Of a DNA stretch of 64,000 bases, positions 37,996 to 46,418 are shown in pieces. Source of the DNA: Massilia sp. WG5 (GTDB taxonomy: Bacteria; Pseudomonadota; Gammaproteobacteria; Burkholderiales; Burkholderiaceae_D); contig NZ_CP012640.2 of the NCBI RefSeq assembly GCF_001412595.2, positions 5,394,001-5,458,000 on the forward strand, written 5' to 3'. Both the position numbers and the translations under genes were made by a program. Under the pieces are notes generated by a model, which was not told the DNA's origin, did not search any database, and saw only the letters and a list, made by a program, of their open reading frames with translations. The stretch's first letter is position 1, and each line of letters opens with the position of its first letter.

Positions 37996-39195
37996 GTGAA
38001 ATTCGATCGACTGATGGAACAGCTGACCGGCGTGCTGGCGCTGGTGGTGCTGGTAGGCGGGGCCCTGATCGTGGTCGCGCCCTTCGTGACCGCCCTGTTG
38101 TGGGGGGCGATCCTCGCCTTTTCGACCTATCGCCCCTACCTGCGGCTGGCCGGCGCGCTCGGCGGGCGGCGCGCGATCGCGGCGGTGCTGATCATGCTGG
38201 CGATCCTGGTCCTGCTGATCGGACCGGTCGTGTACGCGGGCACCGCCTTCGCAACCCGGGTGCCCGAGCTGGTCCTCGCCGTGCAGGCCAGGCTGGGTTC
38301 CGGCATGCCGACCTTGCCGAACTGGGTCATCCAGCTGCCGCTGGTCGGGCCGCGCCTGGAAGACGCCTGGGAAGCGGTCGCCACACGCAATCCGGAGGTG
38401 TTGGTGCGGATCCGGCAACTGGCCGCGCCCTTCTTCGGCGCAGTGCTCGGCGCCGCGCTGTCGGTGGTGCAGGGCATCGGACTGCTGATCCTGTCGGTGC
38501 TGTTCGCGGCCTTCTTCTACCTGAGCGGCGAGAGCCTCGGCGGCGCCCTGCAGGGTGCGATGCGGCGCATCGCCGGCACCCAGGCGCCGGTGCTGCTGGC
38601 CCTGATCGGCGGCACCGTCAAGGGCGTGGTCTACGGCATCCTCGGCACCTCGCTGGCCCAGGCGGTGCTGTGCGCGGTCGGGTACTGGATCGCCGGCCTG
38701 CCTTCGCCGGTGCTGCTCGGTCTGCTCACCTTCTTCCTCGCGGTGATCCCGGGCGGCCCCCTGCTGGTCATCATCCCGGGCGCCATCTGGCTGGTGCAGC
38801 AGGGCGCAGGCGGATGGGCGGTGTTCCTGGTCGTGTGGACGCTGGCGGTCGGCCTGTCGATCGACAATGTGCTCAAGCCCATCATCATCGGCAGGAGCAG
38901 CCATGTGCCCTTCATCCTGATCATGCTCGGCGTGCTGGGCGGGGCGGCGGCCTTCGGCCTGCTCGGGGTGTTCGTCGGGCCGACCCTGCTCGCCGTGGCG
39001 CACGCGGTGCTGCGCGACTGGGTCAGCGTGAAGAGCGGCATGCCGTCCGCGGCGATGCCGGGCCCGGCCCCGCCCTCCACGGTGGCCGGCGGCACGCCCC
39101 AGCGCCCTGGCGCCGATCCGGGACCGGCGCTGCGCATCCAGCCGCCGCCGGACGCCGGGTCTTCGCCCGGCCGCAAGACGACTCCCCCTGGCTGA
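37996..39195 (+). CDS. AI-2E/PerM-family membrane transporter
   Basis: 399 residues from a GTG start with GGGGAGG just upstream; the ATG at 38014 is an alternative. About eight membrane helices are visible, among them LTGVLALVVLVGGALIVVAPFVTALLWGA (in part), VLLGLLTFFLAVIPGGPLLVI and VFLVVWTLAVGLSIDNVLKPIIIG. The last motif, D-N-x-L-KP, is the hallmark of the family. The members are permease-like proteins of unclear substrate; the AI-2 export label applies to few of them. The C-terminal 50 residues are Pro-rich and soluble. It converges with the SYLF lipoprotein gene, 4 bases apart. Confidence 0.85.
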   Translation: MKFDRLMEQLTGVLALVVLVGGALIVVAPFVTALLWGAILAFSTYRPYLRLAGALGGRRAIAAVLIMLAILVLLIGPVVYAGTAFATRVPELVLAVQARLGSGMPTLPNWVIQLPLVGPRLEDAWEAVATRNPEVLVRIRQLAAPFFGAVLGAALSVVQGIGLLILSVLFAAFFYLSGESLGGALQGAMRRIAGTQAPVLLALIGGTVKGVVYGILGTSLAQAVLCAVGYWIAGLPSPVLLGLLTFFLAVIPGGPLLVIIPGAIWLVQQGAGGWAVFLVVWTLAVGLSIDNVLKPIIIGRSSHVPFILIMLGVLGGAAAFGLLGVFVGPTLLAVAHAVLRDWVSVKSGMPSAAMPGPAPPSTVAGGTPQRPGADPGPALRIQPPPDAGSSPGRKTTPPG

Positions 39196-39199
39196 GCGC

Positions 39200-39895
39200 C
39201 TAGCGCCCGGCGCCCGCGGCCGTGCGCGCCAGCTCGTGGGCGAGCGCTTCGCCGCTCGCATTGTTCGCCGAGTGCTTGACCAGGATGTCGACCGGCGTGA
39301 CCTGGCGGCCGTAGAACGCCTGGTTGGCCTTGTCGTCGATCGAGACCACGGTGCCGCTCATGTTCAGGCCGGCATACAGGCCCTTGGTACGCACGAACAC
39401 CACCATGTCGGCGGTGATCGGGGCCCCGGTGCCGGCGCCGACCGGACCGGCGGCCACGCTGACGTCGCCGCCCAGCTTGAAGCCGGAGGACAGGAAGGAG
39501 TTCATCGCCTTTTCGGTCATCACCAGCGCGACCATCTCGGCGGACTCGGCGCCGATCTGCAGGCCGATGCTGCCGGTGCCGAGCTTGTAGAAGGCGGGGC
39601 CGGTCCAGCCCGGGCCGCCCGTCGAGCGCGCCTGCAGGACGGCATTGCCGCCGGAGCCGCCGACGATGAAGCCGGCCTGCAGGATGCGCGGACTGACCAG
39701 GATGGCCTTGGCGCGCGGCAGGTTCTGGTGCAGCCAGCCCATGTCCGGGTCCTGCGCGAAGCGCTTGAGCGTGGCTTGCGAGGCGTCGGCGGTGGAACGC
39801 GCCTCGTCGGGCGTGCCGGTGGACGCGCAGCCGCCGAGCATCAGGCCCAGGCAGGTAAGGAGCAGGCCGGCCGGGCGGGCAGTCGTTGTCAGCAT
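39200..39895 (-). CDS. SYLF-domain (DUF500) lipoprotein
   Basis: 231 residues, ATG at 39895 preceded by AGGAGG seven bases away. Signal and lipobox LMLGGCAS, then the SYLF/YSC84 fold: LPRAKAILVSPRILQAGFIVGGSGG, GPAFYKLGTGSIGLQIGAESAEMV and GPVGAGT. SYLF domains bind lipids. Bacterial forms are outer-membrane or periplasmic lipoproteins of unknown exact role. It is a single-gene unit. Confidence 0.88.
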   Translation of the reverse strand: MLTTTARPAGLLLTCLGLMLGGCASTGTPDEARSTADASQATLKRFAQDPDMGWLHQNLPRAKAILVSPRILQAGFIVGGSGGNAVLQARSTGGPGWTGPAFYKLGTGSIGLQIGAESAEMVALVMTEKAMNSFLSSGFKLGGDVSVAAGPVGAGTGAPITADMVVFVRTKGLYAGLNMSGTVVSIDDKANQAFYGRQVTPVDILVKHSANNASGEALAHELARTAAGAGR

Positions 39896-40147
39896 GGTGA
39901 ACCTCCTGGGCAAGAAAGGGATCGGTGCCGGCCGGGGCGTGCGCCGACGGCCGCGCTGTCAGTCTTCAGTCTATAGAACTTGAACGCCGGCCCCCATTGG
40001 CCTTTCGGGGTACACGATCTCGGGCCTTGTAGTGCCATCAACGTGCATAGTCTTTGTGAAATCTCAAATCGCCCCGATGTCCCGGTCATCGCGACGACGA
40101 CCCAGCCTAGAATGGCCCGATGATGACGTCCCGCGAGGAGCTATCGT

Positions 40148-41002
40148 ATGGCGCTCGGTTCGATCCCGACCAGGGCACGGATTCGCTGGGTGCGCTTGCG
40201 GGGCAGGCGCCGCGGCCGTCTGGTCATGGTCCAGGGCATCGCTTCCGGGCGCCGCCGCGAGCGCGAATTGCGGGTGCAGCGGGAGCAGTTGATCCACCTG
40301 GCGCGGGTCGGCCTGCTGGGCGAACTGAATGCCGCGCTGGTGCACGAACTGAACCAGCCGCTGGCCGCGATCCTGGCCAACGCCCAGGCCGGCCGGCGCC
40401 GCCTCAGGGGCCAGGCCGCCGCGCCGGGACGGCTGGACGACGTCTTCGGCGACATTGTCGAGGCGAGCCAGCGCGCCATCAGCGTCATCCAGCGCATGCG
40501 CGCGCTGTTCCTGCGGCGCGACACCCAGCGCCTGCCGGTCGACCTGAATGCGGTGGCGCGCGAGGCCCTGGCGCTGGCGCGCTCCAGCCTGGCCGCGCAT
40601 GGGGTGCGGCTGGCGCTGGCGCTCGATCCGCACACGGTGCCGCTGCGCGGCGATGCCATCCAGTTGCAGCAGGTGCTGCTGAACCTGATCCTCAACGCCT
40701 GCGACGCGATGGATGCCAACCCGCCCGGCGCGCGCCGGCTGGCCGTCGCCACCGCCGCGGGACCGGGGGCACAGGCCAGCCTGACGGTCACCGACAACGG
40801 TTCCGGCATCGCACACGGGCTGCTGGAACGCATCTTCGATTCCTTTTTCACGACAAAACAGCAAGGCCTCGGCGTCGGCCTGTCGGTCTCGCGCGAGATC
40901 GTGGCGGCGCATGGCGGCCGCATCGAAGCCATCAACCGGGCCGAGGGCGGCGCGGTGTTCCGTATCACGCTGCCGATGTGTGGGGAGACGCAACATGAAT
41001 GA
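40148..41002 (+). CDS. FixL-like histidine kinase without sensor domain
   Basis: 284 residues, GAGGAG site before the ATG. The H-box is ALVHELNQPLAAI with His66, the N-box NLILNACDAM, the G1-box DNGSGI, and a final GLGVGLSVSREIV. This matches the FixL/NtrB-like HisKA-HATPase core. The first 45 residues are basic (RGRRRGRLVMVQGIASGRRRERELR) and look like the stump of a PAS-type linker; no PAS, haem or membrane domain is seen. It may rely on another sensor, or have lost one. Its stop overlaps the regulator gene by 8 bases. Confidence 0.88.
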   Translation: MALGSIPTRARIRWVRLRGRRRGRLVMVQGIASGRRRERELRVQREQLIHLARVGLLGELNAALVHELNQPLAAILANAQAGRRRLRGQAAAPGRLDDVFGDIVEASQRAISVIQRMRALFLRRDTQRLPVDLNAVAREALALARSSLAAHGVRLALALDPHTVPLRGDAIQLQQVLLNLILNACDAMDANPPGARRLAVATAAGPGAQASLTVTDNGSGIAHGLLERIFDSFFTTKQQGLGVGLSVSREIVAAHGGRIEAINRAEGGAVFRITLPMCGETQHE

Positions 41003-41654
41003 GCAAGCGATGGTGTACCTGATCGACGACGAACCCTGCCTGCTGCGCGCGCTGCAGCGGCTCCTGGAAGCGGAAGGCCTTATGGTGCAGGCTTTTCCCT
41101 CGGCCGAGGAGTTCCTGCGCGCGCACGACCCGGGCAGGACCGGCTGCGTGGTCGCCGACCTGTGCCTGCCCGGCCTGGACGGGCTGACGCTGCAGCGGAC
41201 CCTGTGCGCGCTCGGGAACGTGCGTGCGGTCGTGCTGATGACGGCGTATGGCGACATCGCCACCAGCGTGCATGCGATGAAGGCCGGGGCGGTCGACTTC
41301 CTGGTCAAGCCCTTCGATGACGAAAGCTTCCTGGCGGCGGTGCGCAGCGCGCTGGCCAAGGACGAATACGACCGGAAGGTGCTGCAGGAGCTGCAGATGG
41401 TGCGCGGGCGCCTGGCCTCGCTGACGCCGCGCGAGCATGAGGTGCTCGACCACGTGGTGACGGGCCGCCTGAACAAGCAGATCGCCGCCGATCTCGGGAT
41501 CACCGAAAAGACCATCAAGGTGCACCGGGCGCGGGCGATGGAGAAGATGGGCGTCAGCACGCTGGCCGAACTGGTGCGCAAGACGCTCGAGGTCCAACTG
41601 GGGACGGTAATCGATGGCCGGGGCGTCGACCGCGGAGATCCTCCTGCCCATTGA
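40995..41654 (+). CDS. FixJ/NarL-type response regulator
   Basis: 219 residues. Receiver domain 1-125 with D11/D12 and phospho-acceptor Asp55 in ADLCLPGLDG, then the Lys in FLVKPFDD. A LuxR-type helix-turn-helix follows (LTPREHEVLDHVVTGRLNKQIAADLGITEKTIKVHRARAMEKM, given in part). It overlaps the kinase gene by 8 bases, so kinase and regulator are a coupled pair. FixJ-type pairs often respond to oxygen or redox, but the kinase here has no visible sensor, so the signal is unknown. Confidence 0.92.
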   Translation: MNEQAMVYLIDDEPCLLRALQRLLEAEGLMVQAFPSAEEFLRAHDPGRTGCVVADLCLPGLDGLTLQRTLCALGNVRAVVLMTAYGDIATSVHAMKAGAVDFLVKPFDDESFLAAVRSALAKDEYDRKVLQELQMVRGRLASLTPREHEVLDHVVTGRLNKQIAADLGITEKTIKVHRARAMEKMGVSTLAELVRKTLEVQLGTVIDGRGVDRGDPPAH

Positions 41655-41746
41655 GTGGGGGGCGGTGAGGATGCGCACTCCGGCACAGGATGCGTTCTGG
41701 CGGAGTGCGCAACGGGTGAGGGAGCCGGCAGCGAGTCGCCGGTATT

Positions 41747-41769
41747 GGAATGATGGCGGCCATCATTCC
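41747..41769. other. 10-bp perfect hairpin between convergent genes
   Basis: GGAATGATGG and CCATCATTCC pair exactly around a 3-base loop (CGG). It lies between the ends of the FixJ-like gene and the KGG-protein gene. No T-run follows on either side, so it is not a standard terminator. Confidence 0.5.
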
Positions 41770-41808
41770 TGGTCAGGTAAGGAGCCTGGCGAAGCCGCGT
41801 TCCTTATC

Positions 41809-42141
41809 TTATTCCGGCTTGCCGCCCTGGCGGTTGCCCCCCTTGGCGGCAGCCGCGGCGCGGTTGGCCGATTGCCGGCTTTCCCCGCCTTTGCGACCGA
41901 TGTCTGCCATGTGGGCGCGGTTGCGGCTGACCACTTCCCCGCCTTTCTGGCCTGCGCGGCGCGCTTCCTCCGAATCGAATTCGTGCGCCGTTCCCTTCTG
42001 GTGGGCGGCCTGGCCGCCCTTGCTGGCGATTTGACGCTGCTGGTTCTGGTCCATCGCAGCGAAACCGCGCTTGGCAGGCTGGCTTTTCTGCTCGTTGCCG
42101 CCCGAGCTCGCGCTCTTGCCGCCTTCCTTGCTTGTCGCCAT
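41809..42141 (-). CDS. KGG-repeat stress protein
   Basis: 110 residues, AAGGAG site seven bases before the ATG at 42141. It is very hydrophilic and contains the repeated K-G-G motif (ASKGGQAAH, AGQKGGEVVS, IGRKGGESR, AAKGGNRQGG) and the family core FAAMDQNQQRQIASKGG. Members such as YciG and fungal Con-10 accumulate in stationary phase and on drying or oxidative stress, and are thought to be disordered. No signal peptide. The start is set by the Shine-Dalgarno. Confidence 0.9.
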   Translation of the reverse strand: MATSKEGGKSASSGGNEQKSQPAKRGFAAMDQNQQRQIASKGGQAAHQKGTAHEFDSEEARRAGQKGGEVVSRNRAHMADIGRKGGESRQSANRAAAAAKGGNRQGGKPE

Positions 42142-42286
42142 ATCGATCTCCTTGTGCCTGTCGGTGAACAATCAAACCCGAGAGCGTCATGGATGCGCTC
42201 GTGCGATTAGAGACGCAGGGGATGCGATAGTTCCGGCTGACGTGAAACTCGATTGCGCTGGCCGCCCGCGCGGCGCGGCCCACCGC

Positions 42287-43315
42287 TCAGTCGTCGGCGA
42301 TTTTCAGCACCAGCTTGCCGAAGTTCTTCCCTTCGAACAGCATCAGCAGCGCGGCAGGGAAGTTCTCGAAACCCTCGACCACGTGCTCGCGGTGCTTGAT
42401 GCTGCCCTCGCGCAGCCACTGCGCCAGTCGCGCCACGCCTTCCGGATAGCGGTGTGCGAAATCGAACACCACCATGCCCTCCATGCGCGCACGGTTCACC
42501 AGCAGGGACAGGTAGTTGGCCGGGCCGGCTACCTTCGTCGTGTTGTTGTACTGCGAGATCGCGCCGCAGATCACGATGCGCGCCTTCATGTTGATGCGGG
42601 TGAGGACGGCGTCCAGGATCTCGCCGCCGACGTTGTCGAAATAGACGTCGACGCCGTCCGGGCAGTGCTGCTTCAGGCCCGGCCCGATGGGGCCTTCCTT
42701 GTAGTCGATGCAGGCGTCGAAGCCGAATTCCTCGACCACGAAGCGGCATTTGTCGGCGCCGCCCGCGATGCCCACCACGCGGCAGCCAAGGTGTTTGGCG
42801 ATCTGGCCGACCGTCGCCCCGACCGCGCCGGCGGCGGCCGACACCAGCACCGTCTCGCCGGCCTTCGGCTGGCCGATGTCGAGCAGGCCGAAATACGCGG
42901 TCATGCCCGGCATGCCGAGTACGTTCAGCCAGGCGGGCAGGGGCGCCAGCGCCGGGTCGATCTTCACCAGGCCGCCCTTGTCGTCGGCCGGACCGGTCCA
43001 GAAGCGCTGCACGCCGAAGGCGCCGCTGACGTGCTCGCCCACGGCAAAGCGCTTTGATCTCGATTCCACCACCCGGCCGACCGCGCCGGCGCGCATCGTC
43101 TCGCCGATCGCCACCGGACGGATATACGACTTCCCTTCGTTCATCCAGCCGCGCATGGCGGGGTCGAGCGACAGGTACAGCAGCTTCACGCGCACCTGGC
43201 CTTCCTCCAGCGGCGCAAGCGGTTCCTCGGCGAGCTGCCAGTTGTCCTTCGTCGGCAGGCCGACGGGGCGGGAAGCGAGGCGGAATTGCTGGTTGGTCTG
43301 GACGGCGTCGGTCAT
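42287..43315 (-). CDS. NADP-dependent medium-chain oxidoreductase (YncB/curcumin-reductase-like)
   Basis: 342 residues. The MDR cofactor motif AAAGAVGATVGQIAKHLG binds NADP, and GWMNEGKSYIRPV, FDNVGGEILDAVL and NNTTKVAGPANYLSLL are typical of leukotriene B4 12-hydroxydehydrogenase/YncB enzymes. They reduce the double bond of alpha,beta-unsaturated ketones and aldehydes. No zinc ligands are present, as usual for this branch. A perfect 14-bp palindrome at 43335-43348, right before the start, suggests repression by a TetR-type regulator. Confidence 0.92.
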   Translation of the reverse strand: MTDAVQTNQQFRLASRPVGLPTKDNWQLAEEPLAPLEEGQVRVKLLYLSLDPAMRGWMNEGKSYIRPVAIGETMRAGAVGRVVESRSKRFAVGEHVSGAFGVQRFWTGPADDKGGLVKIDPALAPLPAWLNVLGMPGMTAYFGLLDIGQPKAGETVLVSAAAGAVGATVGQIAKHLGCRVVGIAGGADKCRFVVEEFGFDACIDYKEGPIGPGLKQHCPDGVDVYFDNVGGEILDAVLTRINMKARIVICGAISQYNNTTKVAGPANYLSLLVNRARMEGMVVFDFAHRYPEGVARLAQWLREGSIKHREHVVEGFENFPAALLMLFEGKNFGKLVLKIADD

Positions 43316-43334
43316 GGCATTCCTTTCATAAAAG

Positions 43335-43348
43335 TGAACGATCGTTCA
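43335..43348. promoter_or_regulatory. Perfect 14-bp palindrome TGAACGATCGTTCA, TetR-type operator
   Basis: The palindrome lies 20 bases upstream of the YncB-like start codon. Its GAACG...CGTTC arms are like those bound by many TetR/AcrR repressors. No TetR gene is adjacent; the only one in the window is at 2236-2928. Induction by electrophiles would fit the enzyme. Confidence 0.6.
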
Positions 43349-43448
43349 ACTATAGCGGAAGGCGGAAAAGCTGTTGCGGACGTGCTGAAGATGCAAGGCG
43401 TGCGACAATGCCCATGGCATCCTCATCCATTCATCATCGGCGATTCCC

Positions 43449-44318
43449 ATGACGCACCCCGAATACATCCTGACCCTGTCCTGCCTGGACCAGCGCGGCA
43501 TCGTCCTGCGCGTTTCCGGCTTCCTGGCCGAGCACGGCTGCAACATCATCGACTCCGACCAGTTCGGCGACGCGGAATCGAAGCTGTTCTTCATGCGCAT
43601 CCACTTTGCGCTGGAAGAGCCGAACGTGTCGGACGCCACCCTGCGCGCCGGCTTCGACGTCCTCTGCGCCCACCTGGGCGCGTCCGGCCAGCTGCACGAC
43701 GCGGCGCGCAAGCCGCGCGTGCTGATCATGGTCTCGAAGATCGGCCACTGCCTGAACGACCTGCTGTTCCGCTACCGCAGCGGCCTGCTGCCGGTGGAAA
43801 TTCCGGCCATCGTTTCGAACCACATGGAGTTCTACCAGCTCGCGGCCAGTTACAATATCCCCTTTCACCACTTGCCGCTCGAAGCCGGCGCCAGCGACGC
43901 CGACAAGCTGGCGCAGGAAAGCCGCATCATCGAGCTGCTGGACCGGCACCAGATCGACCTGGTCGTGCTGGCGCGCTACATGCAGATCCTGTCGCCGGGA
44001 TTGTGCGAGGCCTTGAAGGGCAGGGCGATCAATATTCACCACTCCTTCCTGCCGAGCTTCAAGGGCGCGCGTCCGTATGCCCAGGCGCACCGGCGCGGCG
44101 TCAAGCTGATCGGCGCCACCGCCCACTTCGTCACCGGCGACCTGGACGAAGGCCCGATCATCGAGCAGGACGTCGAGCGGGTCGACCACGCCATGGGCGT
44201 CGAGGCGCTGACGGCGATCGGACGCGACGTCGAAAGCGTGGTGCTGGCGCGCGCGGTCAAGTGGTTCGTGGAACACCGCATCCTGCTGAACGGCGACAAG
44301 ACCGTCGTGTTCAGCTGA
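43449..44318 (+). CDS. purU: Formyltetrahydrofolate deformylase
   Basis: 289 residues. An ACT domain (1-85, LSCLDQRGIVLRVSGFLAEHGCNI) is followed by a formyl-transferase fold with SNHMEFYQLA, the active-site INIHHSFLPSFKGA (His) and TAHFVTGDLDEGPII (Asp). It hydrolyses 10-formyl-THF to THF and formate and balances one-carbon pools. The Shine-Dalgarno is weak. It is followed by yaeQ, 32 bases downstream, so both may be one transcript. Confidence 0.95.
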   Translation: MTHPEYILTLSCLDQRGIVLRVSGFLAEHGCNIIDSDQFGDAESKLFFMRIHFALEEPNVSDATLRAGFDVLCAHLGASGQLHDAARKPRVLIMVSKIGHCLNDLLFRYRSGLLPVEIPAIVSNHMEFYQLAASYNIPFHHLPLEAGASDADKLAQESRIIELLDRHQIDLVVLARYMQILSPGLCEALKGRAINIHHSFLPSFKGARPYAQAHRRGVKLIGATAHFVTGDLDEGPIIEQDVERVDHAMGVEALTAIGRDVESVVLARAVKWFVEHRILLNGDKTVVFS

Positions 44319-44350
44319 AGCACCGGACAATCAGAAAGCAGAAGAACCAG

Positions 44351-44899
44351 ATGGCCCTGAAAGCAACGATCTACAAGGCAGACCTGAACATCGCGGACAT
44401 GGACCGCAATTACTACCAGGAGCACGCGCTCACCATCGCGCGCCATCCTTCCGAAACCGACGAGCGCTTGATGATCCGCCTGCTCGCCTTCGCCCTGCAC
44501 GCCGACGAGGCGCTGGCCTTCGGCAAGGACCTGTTCGACGTCGAGGAGCCGGCCCTGTGGCTGAAGGACCTGACCGGGGCCATCGACACCTGGATCGAGG
44601 TCGGCCAGCCCGACGAACGCCGCCTGATGAAGGCCAGCGGCCGTTCCGAGCACGTGGTGGTCTACAGCTACAGCGCGGTCAGCCACATCTGGTTCAAGCA
44701 GATCGCCAAGCAGATCGACCGCGCCCGCAACATCACGATCGTGAACGTCGCGGCCGAGTCCAGCGCCGCGCTCGAACGCATGTGCAAGCGCAACATGCAG
44801 ATCCAGTGCACGATCCAGGACGGCCAGGTCTGGCTGACCGACGGCACGGACACGGTGCAGGTCGAACGCGAGACGCTGCTGGCCGAACGCTCGTATTAA
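44351..44899 (+). CDS. yaeQ: YaeQ-family protein
   Basis: 182 residues. Family signatures are the start ALKATIYKADLNIADMDR, the HPSETDERLMIRLLAFAL motif, then EVGQPDERRLMKASGR and VYSYS. YaeQ has a PD-(D/E)XK nuclease-like fold; the Asp/Glu/Gln residues here fit that. Its biological role is not settled. It lies between purU and the copper chaperone gene, with 32- and 15-base gaps. Confidence 0.93.
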   Translation: MALKATIYKADLNIADMDRNYYQEHALTIARHPSETDERLMIRLLAFALHADEALAFGKDLFDVEEPALWLKDLTGAIDTWIEVGQPDERRLMKASGRSEHVVVYSYSAVSHIWFKQIAKQIDRARNITIVNVAAESSAALERMCKRNMQIQCTIQDGQVWLTDGTDTVQVERETLLAERSY

Positions 44900-44914
44900 C
44901 CAGAAGGGGGAATC

Positions 44915-45355
44915 ATGAACCGTCATCTTCTCGCGCTGGCGCTGGCCGGCCTCGTTGCCGTCCCGGCGCTGGCCCAGGTCAGCGTCAGCGATCCGTGGAT
45001 CCGCGCCACCGTGCCCCAGGCAAAGGTGGCCGGCGCCTTCATGCAGCTGAAGTCCGCGAAGCCGGCGAAACTGGTCGACGTGAAGAGCCCGGTCGCCGGC
45101 CGGGTCGAACTGCACCAGATGGCGATGGAAGGCCAGACCATGCGCATGCGCGCCGTCGACGCCATCGACCTGCCTGCCGGCCAGACCGTCAACCTGGCCT
45201 CGGGCGGCTATCACGTGATGCTGTTCGAACTGAAGCACCAGCTGAAGGAGGGCGAGCAGGTGCCGCTGACCCTGGTGGTGCAGGACGCCGACGGCAAGCG
45301 CGAGAACGTCGCGCTGACGGTCCCGGTCAAGCCGCTGACCTACACCGCGCGGTAG
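44915..45355 (+). CDS. Periplasmic copper chaperone PCu(A)C
   Basis: 146 residues. Signal peptide (HLLALALAGLVAVPALAQ) and a cupredoxin-like core with the Cu(I) motif H-M-x10-M-x21-H-x-M seen as ELHQMAMEG, MRMRAVD and GGYHVMLF. These proteins pass copper to the CuA/CuB site of cytochrome oxidase with Sco. It may be co-transcribed with purU-yaeQ. The stop codon TAG lies at the edge of a GGGTGGGC hairpin. Confidence 0.92.
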   Translation: MNRHLLALALAGLVAVPALAQVSVSDPWIRATVPQAKVAGAFMQLKSAKPAKLVDVKSPVAGRVELHQMAMEGQTMRMRAVDAIDLPAGQTVNLASGGYHVMLFELKHQLKEGEQVPLTLVVQDADGKRENVALTVPVKPLTYTAR

Positions 45356-45377
45356 GGTGGGCACGCCGAGCCCACCC
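45355..45377. repeat. REP-like hairpin GGGTGGGC-N7-GCCCACCC
   Basis: 8-bp arms pair perfectly around a 7-base loop in the 27 bases between the convergent PCu(A)C and DUF2807 genes. Short GGGTGGGC...GCCCAC elements are known as dispersed repeats in many proteobacterial genomes. It also can stop transcription from both sides. Confidence 0.45.
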
Positions 45378-45382
45378 GACGC

Positions 45383-46162
45383 TCAGCGCGGGGCGGCGCC
45401 CAGGCGCTTGGCGTTGCCGGAGCCGACCACCGACTTGCTGACCTGCGGATCGCCGTAGTAATTGACGTCGCCGGAGCCGGCCACCGTCATGCTCAGGCTG
45501 TCGCGTACCCACAGGGTCGCGTCGCCCGAGCCGGCCACCGTCACGCTGGCCTTCTCCAGGCGCACGCGCGCCATGTCGACGGTGCCCGAGCCGCCGATCG
45601 AGGCCGACAGGCTGCGCGCCGCGCCTTCCTCTACCTTCAGGTCGCCGCTGCCGCCCAGGTTCACGCTGATCGATTCGCCCTCGGCCTTGCGCACCTTGAT
45701 GTTGCCGGAACCGCCGACATCGAACTTCAGGCGCGAACCGGCGACGCGGTCGGCATCGATGCTGCCGGAGCCGGCCAGCGCCAGGCGGTCCACTTCGCGC
45801 GCCTGCACCACGATCTTCAGGGTCCGGGTCTTGATGTTGACCTTGTTCTTGTTGCGGATCTTCAGGGTGCCGTCCTCGACCACGGTCTCGATCAGCGGCA
45901 GCAGGTTGTCGTCGGTCTCGATGGTGAGGCCTTCGCTGTTGCCGGTGCGGATCTCGACCTGGCCCGGCAGCGAGAAGGCCACGCCGTTGAAGTGGCCGAC
46001 CTCGCGCGCCTGGCGCTTGATGTTGCCGTTGCCCTGCACCTGTTCGCTGCGGCCGACGCTCCAGTCGAAGGCCATGGCCGGGGCCGTCATGGCCGCGGCC
46101 GCGCAGGCGAGGGTGCAGGCGGCCAGCAGGCGGCGGCGCGGGTTCGGGGTCGTCGTGCTCAT
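45383..46162 (-). CDS. Exported DUF2807 (head GIN-domain) protein
   Basis: 259 residues, AAGGAG site before the ATG at 46162. The signal peptide (AACTLACAAAAMTAPAMA) is Ala-rich. The mature part is a beta-helix of repeated units with the G-S-G turn: LALAGSGSIDA, FDVGGSGNIKV, VNLGGSGDLKV, ASIGGSGTVDM, VTVAGSGDATL, MTVAGSGDVNY and KSVVGSGNAKR, seven turns about 18-21 residues apart. This is typical of the auto-adhesin/DUF2807 family. It is periplasmic or surface located. Function unknown. Confidence 0.88.
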   Translation of the reverse strand: MSTTTPNPRRRLLAACTLACAAAAMTAPAMAFDWSVGRSEQVQGNGNIKRQAREVGHFNGVAFSLPGQVEIRTGNSEGLTIETDDNLLPLIETVVEDGTLKIRNKNKVNIKTRTLKIVVQAREVDRLALAGSGSIDADRVAGSRLKFDVGGSGNIKVRKAEGESISVNLGGSGDLKVEEGAARSLSASIGGSGTVDMARVRLEKASVTVAGSGDATLWVRDSLSMTVAGSGDVNYYGDPQVSKSVVGSGNAKRLGAAPR

Positions 46163-46372
46163 GGTGCGTTCTCCTTGATTCTTGTTGTCGATGATCGATG
46201 AGTGCATTGTAGGCAGGCCGGCCCGGGCGTGCGGGGGCTTTGCGACGAACTGCAGGGGCGGCGCGCCAGAATGCAGATAGGCGGAGCGGTCGGCGCTGCA
46301 GCGCTGAGATGTTGCAAGTTTTTCACAAGAAAAAATATCTTTCCAAGTGGAACTTTAGAGCGCCGCTGGTTT

Positions 46373-46378
46373 TATAAT
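46373..46378 (+). promoter_or_regulatory. Candidate -10 box (TATAAT) for the PilT-like gene
   Basis: A perfect TATAAT lies 40 bases before the ATG at 46419 in an AT-rich stretch (46318-46400) that is rare in this DNA. A matching -35 is not obvious; AACTTTA at 46351 is the nearest. Confidence 0.45.
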
Positions 46379-46418
46379 TAATGCATCGCAAGTTTCCACT
46401 TTTATCATCGATCGCCCG

